Of a DNA stretch of 64,000 nt, positions 1-12,417 are shown piece by piece. The DNA comes from Medicago truncatula (taxonomy: Eukaryota; Streptophyta; Magnoliopsida; Fabales; Fabaceae). Below the pieces are notes generated by a model that searched no databases, was not told the DNA's origin, and worked only from the letters and a program-made list of their open reading frames with translations. Both the position numbers and the translations under genes were made by a program. The stretch spans positions 35,190,494 through 35,254,493 of the forward strand of contig NC_053045.1 of NCBI RefSeq assembly GCF_003473485.1, written 5' to 3'. Within the stretch, counting starts at the first letter, position 1. Each line of letters begins with the position of its first letter.

Positions 1-647
1 TAATAGACATCCAGCCACAGATTGGACAAAAAATAATTTGTTGTCCCATCACCGACCACCCGTACCAAACTATCATCAAACCAACTACCCCATTCCTATT
101 TCTACACATCTTCTAATACTCATCAAATCACGCCACCAAGAAGACACCCCCCCCCTACATCCTTCGGCCTCCTTCCTTCCTCTCCATACCTACTCACCAA
201 CACCTTGTACCATAAACACCCCTTCTCCAAAAACATCCTCCAACACCACTTACACCTAATAATGCCAGGTTAAACTCCCGAATTTTTCTATCCCCCAATC
301 CTAATTTCTTCTTATATATATATAGACAAAACTTTTCCTATTTAATTCAGTTAATTTTCCTCACCTCACATAAAAAAAAAAACATTTAAAAATAGATTTG
401 ATACAGGAGATAATACATGTGGATGGGTTGAAGAAAGTAGATTGGTAAAGAGGACATGAGTGATTTCAGAAGAATTAAGCGACCAAATATTGACGAATTC
501 TTACCTTTCCGCCCTGATAATTTTCTTTTAATTCGTCAATCAAATGATACCAGAAGCTCAATCAATGAGAATAACAACCAATATGAGACCCAAATAAAGA
601 AAAGGGATCAAACCTATTTTACGGTTCAAACTCGGGATGGGTTTGCC
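1..647. other. left-edge intergenic sequence, no gene supported
   Basis: The first 250 bases are C/T-rich low-complexity sequence. A 71-codon open frame at 456-671 (+) has an ATG, but it resembles no family I know and it runs into the inverted repeat at 648. I do not call it a gene. Confidence 0.4.
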
Positions 648-810
648 TGCTGTAGAAAAAGCACGCTGTAAACAATCTCAGCCACACATTTGCAATCAGA
701 CGGTTCAGCTTAACACAGTTACAAATTCACTGTAAACCATCTCAGCCACACATTACAATCTGACGGTCCTAATTCATTACAGCGTAAAACAGCGTGCTTT
801 TTCTACAGCA
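648..810. repeat. short fold-back element with 22-base inverted termini
   Basis: The left end at 648-669 (core ctgtagaaaaagcacgctg) is the exact reverse complement of 789-810. Between them a phrase beginning tctcagccacacatt occurs twice in direct orientation, near 679 and 739, each followed by a closely similar 'caatc(a/t)gacggt' segment. Long inverted termini around a short non-coding core fit a fold-back MITE. I could not find a clear target-site duplication, so the superfamily is open. Confidence 0.6.
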
Positions 811-2745
811 CCAAATCCAAACCCTTCAAACTCATAGTTGCCTCAGTCGACCAAGACTCGAAAACATTCACACCTACCAACAGATGGAGACCCGAATAAA
901 AAATGAATTTTACTTAATTATACATTAAATCTTTATCGATCAAAGCTCGTCAATTAGGCTAAAAGAATTGATTATGCTTAACCATCCATTTTCTTTATGG
1001 ATAAAAGGTAGAATGCCATTTAGGCTAGAAGAATGAAAAATATCACCAAAATTTGGTGTTCTTGAAACTTTAATACTTCAGAAAAATAATTACTATTTGT
1101 GAGAAAATTACTATTTTTTTTTTTGTTGAACTAACTCTTTATTGTCTTGAAGCTTGACTAATTCTTTTTGTGTTGAGCCAACTTGATTGTCTATAATGAT
1201 TGAAATTTGAAACCCTTGGTGTGGGGTGCTTCTTCATAAGAAGCCTAATCCTTAAGTTTTCAAGGTTGCAAATAAACAAAATCTTATCCCAAAATCTTTA
1301 TCTCAATCTTTGTCTCGAATTTCAATTGATACACATAAAGTTTAAGGTTGCACCGAATGAGTAAATAATATATGGATGAATGGGAGAGAAAATTAAGATG
1401 AGAAGTTTTTTCGTTCTTTAAAAAAATAAAAAAATTAGAGTCTTTTTATGAACAAAAGCAGAGATATGCAGAAACCTCAATAATGAAACATAAAGCAAAA
1501 GTACATCAAGAAAGGAATCAGTGAAAATATTCTCAAGAAATTTGAGAAAGAAAATTGTGGAATAATTATCTCTCTGATACCATATTACAATTTTTAGATT
1601 TTCATGATTGAGAGAATAATATCGAAAAGTGAAATGAAAATAATATTTATCGTGAGAGACTTTTTTTTTTAGTAGTACCTTAAAATTTATTTTGTCAATT
1701 AGGTCAAATAACTCCTAATTAAACTAACTAATAACTAACTTAAACCTACCTTTTATGACAAAGCGTACATACATCTCATTTGCCACATCAACAAGATTAA
1801 ACACCGTTTACCACTCACGTACTTGAAATGACCAAATTACTTTAACAGAGATAAATTAAAAGATCAAATTAAGCTAATTTTAATGCATTAAACTTTAAAA
1901 AAATTAATGAATCAAAGTGTTATTTAAGTTTCTTTTAGGAAATTTCAGCCTCATTTTTTTATCACATAGTACTAGTTATTTGTTGCATGAAATACATCAG
2001 AGGGTACCAGCTCATGTCTGAAAGTATGTGGCTGCAAGCTTGAAAGTTGAGGTCCCGAATTCAATCTCCTTCGGTGAGTGTCTTAAAAGTCAATCCCAAC
2101 ATGAATGAAGTGGCGATGATAAGTGAGCAAGTCCACCTTCCAAAGCAAACCTCTTTATGCGCCAGATACACGACAAATAATATCCAACGTGGTCACTGTA
2201 TTTTTTATCCTTTTGTAACTTTTTCTAGTCCTTTGTGTTAAAAAAAATACAGAACATACGTGTTAAGTTGTAGAAGAAAAATATAAAAAGAAGGAGATAA
2301 TGTGAGATGGAATGAAGATTTGTGAAGGATCGATGAGTAATGGTCCATCAATGCATGGTCAAAAAATTTGATTAAGGAGATTCTAATCAGTCAAGTGTTG
2401 TTGATCAACCCAAAAAAAATGTTTTCAATGAATCACTCTTGATAATCAAATCACCGTCTACACTCTAAATTAGTTTAGATTATATAATTTGAATGAATTT
2501 TAGAAATGTTTGGGTTATATAATCTGAACTGATCCAAAACTGTGTTAAACTCATACTTTGTAGGGTGAGTGACATTTCAAATTTTAAAATTCAAACATGT
2601 TAAGTACGGGATTTTTCTATGGTCCACATTGCACCGACAGTTTATGTGGTCCACGACGCACAAAAACTTTTTTTTTTGAAAGGGCACAAAAACTTCTATA
2701 AATTGGTGTGTTTGGTTCATTTGCTGTAAAACACAACAAAAAACC
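811..2745. other. intergenic, no gene seen
   Basis: AT-rich sequence with no supported reading frame. Around 2010-2230 there is a block containing 'ggtcccgaattcaatctcc', loosely like the B box of a tRNA-derived SINE. I found neither flanking duplications nor a convincing A box, so it is not called. Confidence 0.4.
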
Positions 2746-3144
2746 GTGAACACTTATCCGGTGGATCTGAACATCAAATTAGCCACAATTTACTACAACG
2801 GGGGAAAACTCAATCTATTTAGAGTTCGGCTTGATGTCACACTGTCTGAGTTGAAGAATCGGTCGAACCAAATCAATCATCGACTCAACCACAGATGCAC
2901 AACAATGGTGAATGATGTTGAGTATCGTTGTTCATCGACTAACTCAGATGGAAGCGTCCAGTTCATCCATATGAAGATCAACAGCGACGACATCAGAACC
3001 ATTTTCTCGACATATGGTCAATACATTACTAAAGGACCAATCAAGTTTGATGGTTCATTGGTCAGATTTTTCAAAGATATTCGAAAAAGTTTAATCCCAT
3101 CCATGACATATGAAGAAATCAGGGCTCACATGGATAGACCATAA
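2746..3144 (+). pseudogene. Mutator-like transposase N-terminal fragment (tentative)
   Basis: An open frame of about 132 codons encodes a domain beginning VDLNIKLATIYYNGGKLNLF. This resembles the N-terminal domain that precedes MULE-type transposases in Medicago, as I recall the family. The frame has no ATG at the expected start: the first in-frame candidate is GTG at 2746. No transposase catalytic core follows before the stop at 3142-3144. The surrounding sequence repeats phrases such as 'ttatataatctgaac' (2460-2540, 3245-3300), which also appear near 57000-57200, so fragments of one repeat family are scattered here. It is probably a dead transposon piece. The family call is from recognition, not a search. 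Confidence 0.45.
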
Positions 3145-5590
3145 GAAGATTTAAGTTTGGTCAATCCATGTTTTTTTGGTGTTTTATTATGTCATTGTAA
3201 GTTGTTGAATTATGTTGTTTAAATTACTATTTTTAATGTATGATGGTTCAGATTATATAATTTGATTACTTCTCTGAAGATTTCAGATTTTATAATGTGA
3301 ACCATATCATAATGTGGATTGTGGCATTACAAGCAATGTGTGGACGGTCTGTGGTGTGTTTAATGCATTTTTAATCGGTTTAGACATTGTAAATGTTTCT
3401 TTTGACTGCAGTTACAATCTAAAAATGTTTTATAGCTATAAATTTCCTTTTGTCCTTGAAGATTTTCATTTAATCTTCACTTTTTATTTATTCTAAGTTT
3501 TTTTTTCTTAGTTTTCATCTAGGAGTGGTTCATGATATCATGATCACTATTGACCATTTATACGATCTCTGAAATTGCTTTTCAATTTTTGCGGGGATCG
3601 TAAGATGATCAGAAGAGACCTTTTAACCTGATTTCTATGATGACCATTCTGACGATTCTGCCATCCATTGTCATGGTTTGTTGTTTGTTTTGGATGAGTG
3701 GTCTGCTTTGCAAGTTGTTGTTTTACTTGCTTTATGTACAACTTGCGGCAAGTATTATGGACTCGATGTTGTTGTTATGTCCAAATTCGTTGTGCGTTCG
3801 CTTAAAAAAAATGTCATCTGATTTCACGTTTGTGTTGTAAGTGTGTTGGGTCGTGCAACAAATGTTTGTTGCTTCAGGTTTAGACTATGTTCGATCGTCA
3901 GTTATGACAGCTGGTTTTATCTTATTCAAAACCTGTTGGGTTGGTTCAATGTGACACTTTGTGTTTTTCGACGATTTTCAGGGACGGATCCAAGAATTTA
4001 GATTAGGGGAGACTGAAAAAATAAATTTTCAAATGCACAATATATACAAAATATTTAAAAAATTATAAAATATATTCAAAATTAATAAATATCCAAAATT
4101 ATAAGTAATTATATATGGATATAAGAAGGTTGAGTACCTTGAGGTTTGTCAGAGAATGATAAGACTAAAACGATTTGAATAGCACAAAAAGAAAATATGA
4201 AACAACGAAAAAACAAATGTAGGAGAATGCAATTGCGACCGATGAGTTGTTGGTAGTTGCTAAGAGTAGGCACACAAAATCTTAAACAATGATTCAATAT
4301 TTCTAAGTAAAATTGTAATGAAGAATCATAGAAAGGTCAATATACCATATTGTATTATGCTACAAAAAAATATTGAGATAGAAAAATATAATAGCATACT
4401 AGTATAGTTTGTTTTTTTAAAAAGTTGGAGGAACCGTGACTTCTGTTGATCCCATTCTACCTCCATCCATGAGTCCATTTGTAACATCAGTTAAAGATGA
4501 CTTGACCACTTTTGTGTAGTTTTACTAAATCAAGTAGGTCTCCCTTCTACCTCTATCCCTGGGTCAATTTGTAACATTGTTAAAGATGACTCGAACACTT
4601 TTGTGTCGTTTTTACTAAATCAAGTTTATACCGCATACTGATGTAATCTTCTTTTATTTAATCTACTTTTACTTTTGTCTATACTTTTTTTTTTTTTGCT
4701 AATTTACTTACTGCATAAACAAAATTTACTTGATTGGTTTTCGTCCATGCATTGGAAAATCAGAAATCAGAAAAACAAAACAAAGTAGCGGGAAGAATTG
4801 TCCAAAAGCTAACCACATTACGAGGCGCAATTTACGCGAGCAAACAATGTTGTACTAATCTTTGTTTCAGATTGCCCTTTACGTTAAATTAATTAACTTT
4901 ATTATTAGGACCCTAAAAAAAGTTGTGATTAGTACACACCAACACAACCCAGCCAGTTTCCTCTTTCCTGGTTACTTCATTATGAATTTTTGGAAACAAA
5001 TAAAAAACTGATAGCGCCAAAATCCAATTTTATCATTTTAAACTTCAAAACACACACACAATAATCATAGGATTAGGAGATCTAAAACAGTCTAAAACCG
5101 GCATTTGATTTTAACGTTTTGTTTGTAACTGGTTGGAATCTTGATTTGGACCGGGTCAGTTTTATTTTGCCCCCTAAGAAGAAAAATAATACCACAAGAT
5201 TGTTTTTGAATTTTACAAAGCCATCATCAATAAATATCTCACACTACATAAATAATTTAAATTTAAATTTTAAAAGATACCAATAATAGTGAAGCCCTTA
5301 ACCCCACCACCTGACCAAATGTCACACTTTTGGTGCATTAGTGCATGACTCTCTATGAGAAGGAAAATTTAGTAGTAGTACTAGTGGTGTATTTAAATTG
5401 AAAAATATTACTAGTACATACATACATACATAGTGAAAATAAAGATATAATAGAAGGAATGGATAGATAATTACTACAAACCAATACCTCAACGCTTGTT
5501 TCGCCCTCATTTCAGTGCTTCCAAACCAAAGGAAACTCTCTTGCGGTTTCCTCTCTTTGTCACTCTTCATCACTTTTATTTTTTTATCAG
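3145..5590. other. intergenic; one local tandem duplication
   Basis: No coding region is supported. A segment is duplicated in tandem: about 4449-4536 and 4541-4625 share 'ttgtaacat..gttaaagatgac' and 'ttactaaatcaagt' at about 90-base spacing. Downstream, 5470-5590 is pyrimidine-rich and probably holds the promoter-proximal and 5' leader sequence of the GATA gene. Confidence 0.4.
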
Positions 5591-5710
5591 GTAAAAATTT
5601 ATTTAATTCAATTCAATATCAACGTTTTGCAAGCAAAAATAAATATATTAATTCATCACTCTTTGCGTAACTCTAATTTGAAAATAATAATAATAGTTTG
5701 TGTTTTGTAG
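5591..5710 (+). other. probable 5' UTR intron of the GATA gene
   Basis: The sequence runs from 'atcag|gtaaaaattt' to 'ttgtgttttgtag|ggag', with a T-rich tract before the AG, 13 bases upstream of the ATG. It looks like a leader intron, but no transcript evidence is available. Confidence 0.5.
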
Positions 5711-5723
5711 GGAGAAAAAAAAA

Positions 5724-6855
5724 ATGGAAGTTGTTGTAGCGGAAGCGTTGAAACCAAGTTTGAGGACAGAATCTATTTTCCAACAAACAATTTGCGAAGA
5801 GATTTTGTGTTTGAATGCAAACAACGTTGTTGTCGGAGAAGATTTTTCTGTCGACGACTTGCTTGATTTTTCCAACGGTGAATTTCAGCATGGTTCTGTC
5901 GGAAAAGAAGTTGATGTTTGCGAGGAAGAAGAAGAGGAAGAACATGAGAAAAACAGCACCACCTCCGGTTCTGAACATGAACGAACCGAAGATGACGACA
6001 ATTCAAATTCCACAACATTTTCCGGCGCCGGAGACGGCGAGTCTAACTCCATTTTTGCCGGTGGTTTAGCAGTTCCGGTGAGTCTTTAATCATGCAATAA
6101 ATTATTTTTGTTTTTTATTTAATAAAGAATGAATTCATTACCTTTGTAGCATAAACATCATGTGCTAATATCTGACACATGTCACTGACACAACACGTTT
6201 GATTACATTGAATTATGTTATTTTTTTCATATTATTATTAGTATTATGTGTCGGGTCGGTGTTTGTGTCTGTGTGTGCTTCATAGCTAACAACTCGTTTT
6301 GGTTTTCTTATTTCTCAGGCAGATGATGTTGCGGATTTGGAATGGGTGTCTCACTTTGTGGACGATTCTATACCAGAACTGTCTCTATTGTATCCAGTTC
6401 AGGCCCGGTCCGAACCGGAACCTAGACCGGGCCCAACCAATGCTTATTCCCAACTCTCTATAATCCGCAGAAAGCCTAGAACAACCAAGACAAGAAGGCC
6501 CAACTGTAACGTGTGGATTTTCAACCCTATACTCTATTCAGCAAAGAAGCAGAGGAAAAAGCCCGAAGCCCAAACGGGTGGGGCTCATTTTCAACGACGG
6601 TGCAGCCACTGCCATGTTCAGAAAACGCCACAGTGGAGAGCCGGTCCGCTTGGACCGAAAACACTATGTAACGCTTGTGGTGTTCGGTTTAAGTCCGGTC
6701 GGCTTTTCCCGGAGTATAGACCGGCATGCAGCCCGACGTTTTCCGGTGAAATTCATTCGAACAGCCACCGTAAGGTTTTGGAAATGAGGCGGAGGAAGGA
6801 GGTGGATGAACCGGTTTCTGGTCTGAACCGGATTCAAATGGTCACGAGTTGGTGA
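5724..6855 (+). CDS. GATA-type zinc-finger transcription factor
   Basis: Two coding exons, 5724-6077 and 6319-6855, are separated by a 241-base intron (CCG|gtgagt to ctcag|GCA) and join in phase to give about 296 residues. The C-terminal half has one type-IV zinc finger, CSHC followed by an 18-residue loop and CNAC, then a basic tail with RRRKE; this is the plant GATA DNA-binding domain. Upstream are a Glu-rich acidic run (about residues 67-75) and a short [11 protein letters not shown] motif, which I associate with subfamily I plant GATA factors. The product should be nuclear and bind (A/T)GATA(A/G) promoter sites, typically in light or developmental control. The ATG at 5724 is chosen because the frame upstream of it lies in the likely leader intron. 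The gene appears intact. Confidence 0.9.
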
Positions 6856-9562
6856 ATTTGTTGAGAACGTGATAGTGGTAACTTGGTAAGGTTAGATTAG
6901 CTGATTAGATACTGGTGAACCAACCGGTTTGAACCGGTTTTTTTTGGAGAAATAGTCAATGATTTTAGTGGTAGTGAGTGACTAGTCAGCTAAGGCAGGT
7001 AACGGAGATTAGGAAGAAAGCATTGATTGTCTGTGACTGTGTCCCATTTTCTCAGTGCAGTCAATTTATTTAATTTAATGTAATACAACTAGGATAAGAA
7101 TTTTAAATATGAGGACATCTTGGCCATTTATTCAAGTTAGGATTTGATATTTTATTTGCTTGCATATTTTGATTAGAATTGAATTATTCAACAAAGTTCA
7201 GCGGTGTGCGTGTTAGAATCTATGAGTGCATGCATGATGCATGTGAGAGAGAGAAAGGTGCGGCAGAAAGGGATTGAAAGAAACATAGATTTTTGAATTG
7301 AGAGTTTGAGACCACTGAAAATGATTTTAGTGCCCAAAAAATATAGAGTGGTCAAGTGGGCGCGATGAGTGGATTGCTATTATGTTTTGGGAGGCTCACA
7401 AGCTATGGGTCAATGATGGGTCATCTCCATGTTTGGGACTTGTTTCTAAGACTTTCTTGGAAAATATTATGACGTGGGCACCGGTTATAGAATCAAATAT
7501 AGTAGTATATGTGTATTCAATGTTTAAAAAGTATCATTTTAAATTTAATTTTCTTTTTTTATGATTTTCTTAATCAATGTCCTAGCATGAACCGTATGAT
7601 CTTATTATCTTATACTTTTAGAGCATCCACAATAGTATTCTACTAATATGGATTTCTTTAATGGACTACACATATATACCTCAGTATAATTTTTTAATAA
7701 AAGTTTTTATTAAGAATTCAATGACTCTAATGACAATACACTAATAGGGACTCCAATAAAAACTGTTTAAATATGTCTCACTAACTTTACATCATTATAC
7801 AAAAATAATTTATTTATTAAATTATAAATTACCTCATAAAATATTACTTCTTTCGAAAGTGGAACCAACTTATACATATTTTCTTACTTCTTTTAAACGT
7901 AAAACTCGTTAATTGCTCACGAGAGAGAGTCTTTGTATAATAGTCTTTAATATGTACTCTTTTTTCTTTCTCTGAGTGGGAATGATCCATATTAAGTAAG
8001 GAACCTCCGTTGAAGATACCCCCGTTGAAGATACTCTTAAGGAATCCAAAATTAGAAACTTTATATAAACAGCAACAAAATATTGACTTTAAAAAGTTTA
8101 ATAAAGTTGAATGCACAATTTTTAAAACAATTATTTTTATTTTTAAATTTCTTAACACGTGTCTTCGGGACATGTTAGTATTATCCATAATGTATGATAT
8201 ATGAAATTTTTTTAAGTGTTTTTGAATCGAGAAGATTAATCATTGATAATACCTTACTGACTTTTGAATCTTTTCATTATTGGAGGAAAAATAAATAAAG
8301 GGAAGAAGGGGTGTGTGGTACTAAAGTTTTAAATGTTAAAGACACATGATTGTATCAAGTGGATTTTTTTTATCAATGTGCTTCATTCTATGATTTTTTC
8401 ACAAAAATAGCAGAGCTTGATTAATTGTATTTTCATCGTGTCTATCTCTTTTTTTTTTTTAATGGAAGTCCTTTTCAAAAAATTTATCCTCAACGAGGTC
8501 TCCTTACCTATTTATCTTACGTGAGATTTTTTCTACTTGATTTCTGATTTTGGTACTGTCAATCGAATGTTATCCATACCGACCCCTTTCGATGTTGGTA
8601 GTTTTGATACTTTGCGTTGGAGATATACTAGAATACACACGTTTACCATTTAAAGTGCTTATAAGTTGTAATATGGAACCATCGAAGCTACTGAAGACGA
8701 ATGGAAAATTTGGCGAATTGCAAAGAACACCACATATTTAAACTTTCATTTGATTTGTGTTGGAAGTGTGTGGTGTTTCTCTCACTAGTGTGGTTGTTCT
8801 GATTTCGATGTGGACGGTCCACCGAACTCCCTTCATGACCAACATACTTGTAATGAGTCAAGCATTATATTTTCTAATCTCAAATAAATAATTTAGATAT
8901 TTAATTTATAAGTAAAATTATATTAGTTTATCTTTTATTTGAGTTGTTGCTAGTTGGGCCTTTAATTGAGTTTTTAGTCTTTAGGCTCATTAGAGTTTTT
9001 ATCTACCATCATTTCTATATATAGTGTCTTTGACACACTATGCAAATCAATAAAATGAATAAAAAGTTATTTTATTTTAGCTTAGAACCCTAGTTTTATC
9101 ATAGTTTGTTAGTGATAGCTTTTTGCTTCCAAACGGGGGCTATACATGTGCAAGCTTGATTTAAGAAACTCATGAATGTAAATATATATGGTATGCATGA
9201 GTGAAACAAGTGTAATAGAAATGTTGTCACTTAAAATTAATTTAAGTAGACTTGAACATATTGTTGTGTCACTTGCTAAACTTATGAGATATATATTGAG
9301 ATACACCGTAAAATATTGGTATAATCTTATGGATTATCCATTGTATTAAAATAATGCAATTATGTTTGATTTATCTGTGTGGATATATTTTCTCCAATGT
9401 AAGGGTGTCATCACTTGAAAAATAATTCAAGCAGACTTGAATAAAATTTACACATGAATTTATATATACCCTATGTGAGGGGTGTTGTTACTTAGAATTT
9501 AGTTAAGCAAACCTGTGATAATATATCATGGATGATGATTTTGAAAATATATATGAGATATT
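6856..9562. other. intergenic, no gene supported
   Basis: It contains the GATA 3' flank and AT-rich DNA. Around 7620-8050 the phrase 'gagcatccacaatagta' resembles a MITE end, but I could not find its partner. From 8940 to 9110 a stretch with 'tatatatagtg', then 'atcaataaaatgaataaa', looks like part of an LTR promoter and leader, but no matching second copy was found. Confidence 0.35.
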
Positions 9563-10217
9563 GACTGAGAGACGTCTTTTTTTTTTTTTTTTTTTTTGAG
9601 AGAAATGTGCTTATAGCATTTCATTAATAATCAAAGTTTCAATACAATTGAGTATATGAAAATAGATAGCGGGACTAGCGAGAAATGTGGCTTCCTTTGC
9701 AAGAGTGTGACCCACCACATTAGCTTGTCGCCCAACAAACTCCACCCTAGAGTTGGTAAACTTGGACAAAAGCAAAGACCGGGAAGTTGTGATGATGTTT
9801 CCAAATTCCATTATGTCTTCCCGACCCGAATAAAGACCGTCTTTTGTATATGAAAATAGATAGCGGGACTAGCGAGAAATGTGGCTTCCTTTGCAAGAGT
9901 GTGACCCACCACATTAGCTTGTCGCCTAACAAACTCCACCCTAGAGTTGGTAAACTTGGACAAAAGCAAAGACCGGAAAGTTGTGATGATGTTTCCAAAT
10001 TCCATTATGTCTTCCCGACCCGAATAAATACCGTCTTCTGTGGTTTTAGAGTCGACTTCAAAATCAATGTTATCAAGGTGCATATTGCTCGCCCATTGAA
10101 GCGCATGGTAAAGGCTCAAAGCTTCCCCAATGTCAACTGGATAGACACCAATAAAGCTAATTGTTCTATCCAACACAAAACCAATAAAGCTAATTGATTA
10201 AGACTGAGAGACGTCTT
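9563..10217 (-). mobile_element. 5'-truncated LINE-type insertion carrying an RNase H domain
   Basis: The 16-base direct repeat gactgagagacgtctt flanks the insert exactly (9563-9578 and 10202-10217). The left side of the insert is a T run of about 21 bases (9577-9597), which is a poly(A) tail on the minus strand. These are the marks of target-primed reverse transcription. The minus strand reads from about 10176 down to 9611 into an RNase H-like domain of the kind found in plant LINEs and related reverse-transcriptase-like proteins: ALSLYHALQWASNMHLD, FEVDSKTTEDG, NSRVEFVRRQANVVGHTLAKEA, ending CIETLIINEML before the stop. No reverse transcriptase domain is present, so the copy is truncated at its 5' end. 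An internal duplication interrupts the domain. Confidence 0.75.
9653..10040. repeat. 194-bp tandem duplication inside the RNase H insertion
   Basis: The block starting 'tatatgaaaatagatagcgg' occurs at 9653 and again at 9847, a period of 194 bases. The copies differ at only a few bases, for example cgcccaac/cgcctaac, gaccgggaag/gaccggaaag and ataaagacc/ataaatacc. The second copy continues into unique RNase H sequence. The duplication therefore arose within the element, before or soon after insertion. Confidence 0.85.
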
Positions 10218-10874
10218 AATCAATGCATTATTTGTGATATAGCTGTATAGTGAGAAATATATACATAGTCTTGCGAATTTTTCACAATCTATGTTGGGTT
10301 ACCATCACTCTCAATTTTTGTATTGGACATAATTCAAACAAGTTGCTTGTCAATTTGTTGAGACATTATCCATTTTAATTTTTAGAGTTCATCCCTATGT
10401 TTTAGGATAGTGTATACTACTGTGTTGGAGGATCAATTTATAAACTCTTAATAAATCTATAGCTCATATATTTGACTGTTGTGCTTGACTATGATGTACA
10501 CTTGATAGATTTACCTGTATGAGTGTTGGAGGTGAGGCCGCCTCTATGAAAGTTTGGGCAGACTTTCTAGAGGCACTCATGAAATCCAGGCATAGGTGCA
10601 AGGACAAAATGCACCACACCGCGTTGAACGAGATATCAATGTGACTGATGAGGTCACTGATTCACATACGGAATGAGGTTCACAGAGGTTATGATCTCAC
10701 CAACATTCTAGTAGGTCAAATTTCATTTGCTCTATGTGCTAGTTCATAGTCCAAAAGAAACTAGTGCTTATGCATTGGTTTTTCATGCTCTCGAGAACAC
10801 CTAAAACTTTAAAATAAATAATTGCGGGGGATTGTTGGAATTTTCAATTGTTGAATTCTTTATTTTAAAGTATT
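10218..10874. other. possible LTR-retrotransposon 3' remnant
   Basis: Non-coding sequence ends in a purine-rich tract 'gcgggggat' (about 10824-10832) followed directly by tgttggaattttcaattg (10833 on). This is the arrangement of a polypurine tract and the start of a 3' LTR. The LTR itself is cut off by an (AT)n microsatellite, and I could not match it to a 5' LTR. Confidence 0.35.
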
Positions 10875-10878
10875 ATAT

Positions 10879-10937
<59 letters not shown>
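10875..10937. repeat. (AT)n microsatellite
   Basis: Almost uninterrupted alternating A and T, broken by one 'taata' irregularity near 10890. Confidence 0.9.
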
Positions 10938-10942
<5 letters not shown>

Positions 10943-11972
10943 TTAATCTTTCTTACTAAAGCTTGTTTGGTCAAACTATCCTATACCCTAATTTTAATCT
11001 AATATTTTCCCTTGATCATAAACGCATTTAATTCTCCTTAGTGCTTTTCCTACTCATCAAGCTAAGTTCAAAATTTAAATTTCTCTCAAATTGTTTTGTT
11101 AATCCGTGCAGCTTTTTTCAAATAAGCATTGATATTGTAATTTGTTACATAGCACATACCTTCTCTCTAAGCATATTCTTGAATGTTATATCCATCTCTT
11201 TGCCTCTCTCTTCGGTTTTTCCTATCTTTTCAAAAGAGTTGCTGCAAACCCAAGTTAACAAATTATCTAAGAAGGAGAACAATGGTGGTGCTTTTGTTTC
11301 CTAATGTTTTCATATTGGGTTTCACCATTTCTAATCAATTTCAAATGTCACCACTGATTTTGATTTGCATATTGTAAGCTGTAACAATTCGTTTTTGTAG
11401 TTTTCTTATTCCCCAAAAATTTGGTTTATGATTTCCCCAAAATTTTGTATTGGGGTTTCACGAATTCAGCTTTGTAGTTTTCTGCATGTTGGTTCACTTT
11501 ATTATTTCTTAAACCCATCGGTGTATGAGTGGTAACAATGTATGTTAGCCAATGAATATTTGTTAGCCAATGAATATCATTATTGTTTTTTCTTTTTCAC
11601 TACAGTTTGAAGAGGATTTAAGTTGTAGTAAGGATTATGAAAACAGAGCACAACTCATCTGCTAATATCATCAGTAGAAAGAGAAAATTTGTTTGTTCAA
11701 TTTCTTTTATTGTTCATGATGAGTTAATATTTTTTTAATTGTATTGTTATCTATTTTGCTACTGTAATTTGAGTTTAAATTGAGGACAGTAATTTGAGTT
11801 TTTTTGGAGTTTTGAATTATAACAACTATTGTTTGTGTTTGTGATTCTTTACCTGTTATGTTTGTTGGAGGTTATTGATGCACCTGTTTTCTTTTTTACC
11901 ATTCTATTTTTCATATTTATTATACATTTTGATTGCAGTGCATCTGCATAGAAGCTTTGGCCAGTGTACATG
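10938..11972. other. intergenic, no gene supported
   Basis: AT-rich sequence with only short open frames (for example 11041-11304) that resemble no known family. It may belong to the element whose Helitron-like end lies at 13893, but I cannot define a left boundary. Confidence 0.3.
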
Positions 11973-12417
11973 TTATTTTTAGGCTTAAGGATGTGTTTCG
12001 TCCTTGCAATTAGGCATCATTTAAAAATTAGTCCCTGTAATCGCTAATCCTGGCAATTTACCCTTGCATTGTTTAATCATTTAAAATTTCGTCCTTTGAC
12101 CAACTTAATCACTGCCACGTCATCAAATTAGCAAAATGGCATGGGAATGGACAAAAATACCCTCGTCATCCATTCGTGAAATGACATTTTTATCCCTGTC
12201 TTCATCTTCTTCTCATAATAAAGACGAGGGTATTTTTGTCCATTCCCATGCCATTTTGCTAATTTGATGACTTGGCGGTGATTAAATTGGTCAAAAGACG
12301 AAATTTTAAATGATTAAACAATGCAAGGGTAAATTGCCAGGATTAGCAATTACAGGGACTAATTTTTAAATGACGCCTAATTGCAAGGACGAAACACATC
12401 ATTAAGCCTTATTTTTA
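11973..12417. mobile_element. Mutator-type MITE, long inverted termini, 9-bp TSD
   Basis: The element proper is 11982-12408 (427 bp), flanked by the perfect 9-base duplication ttattttta at 11973-11981 and 12409-12417. The termini begin ggcttaa-gatgtgtttcgtcc, and the inverted homology runs most of the way to the centre. The left phrase 'aaaatggcatgggaatgg', for example, is mirrored on the right. A 9-base duplication with long inverted termini is characteristic of Mutator-like elements. There is no coding capacity, so it is non-autonomous. Confidence 0.85.

Noticed and set aside
456..671. 71-codon open frame with ATG
   Set aside because: There is no family resemblance, and its end lies inside a fold-back repeat.
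2010..2230. Possible SINE with a B-box-like motif
   Set aside because: Neither target duplication nor convincing A box was found.
10875..10937. AT run as a CRISPR-like or regulatory array
   Set aside because: It is a simple microsatellite in a plant genome.
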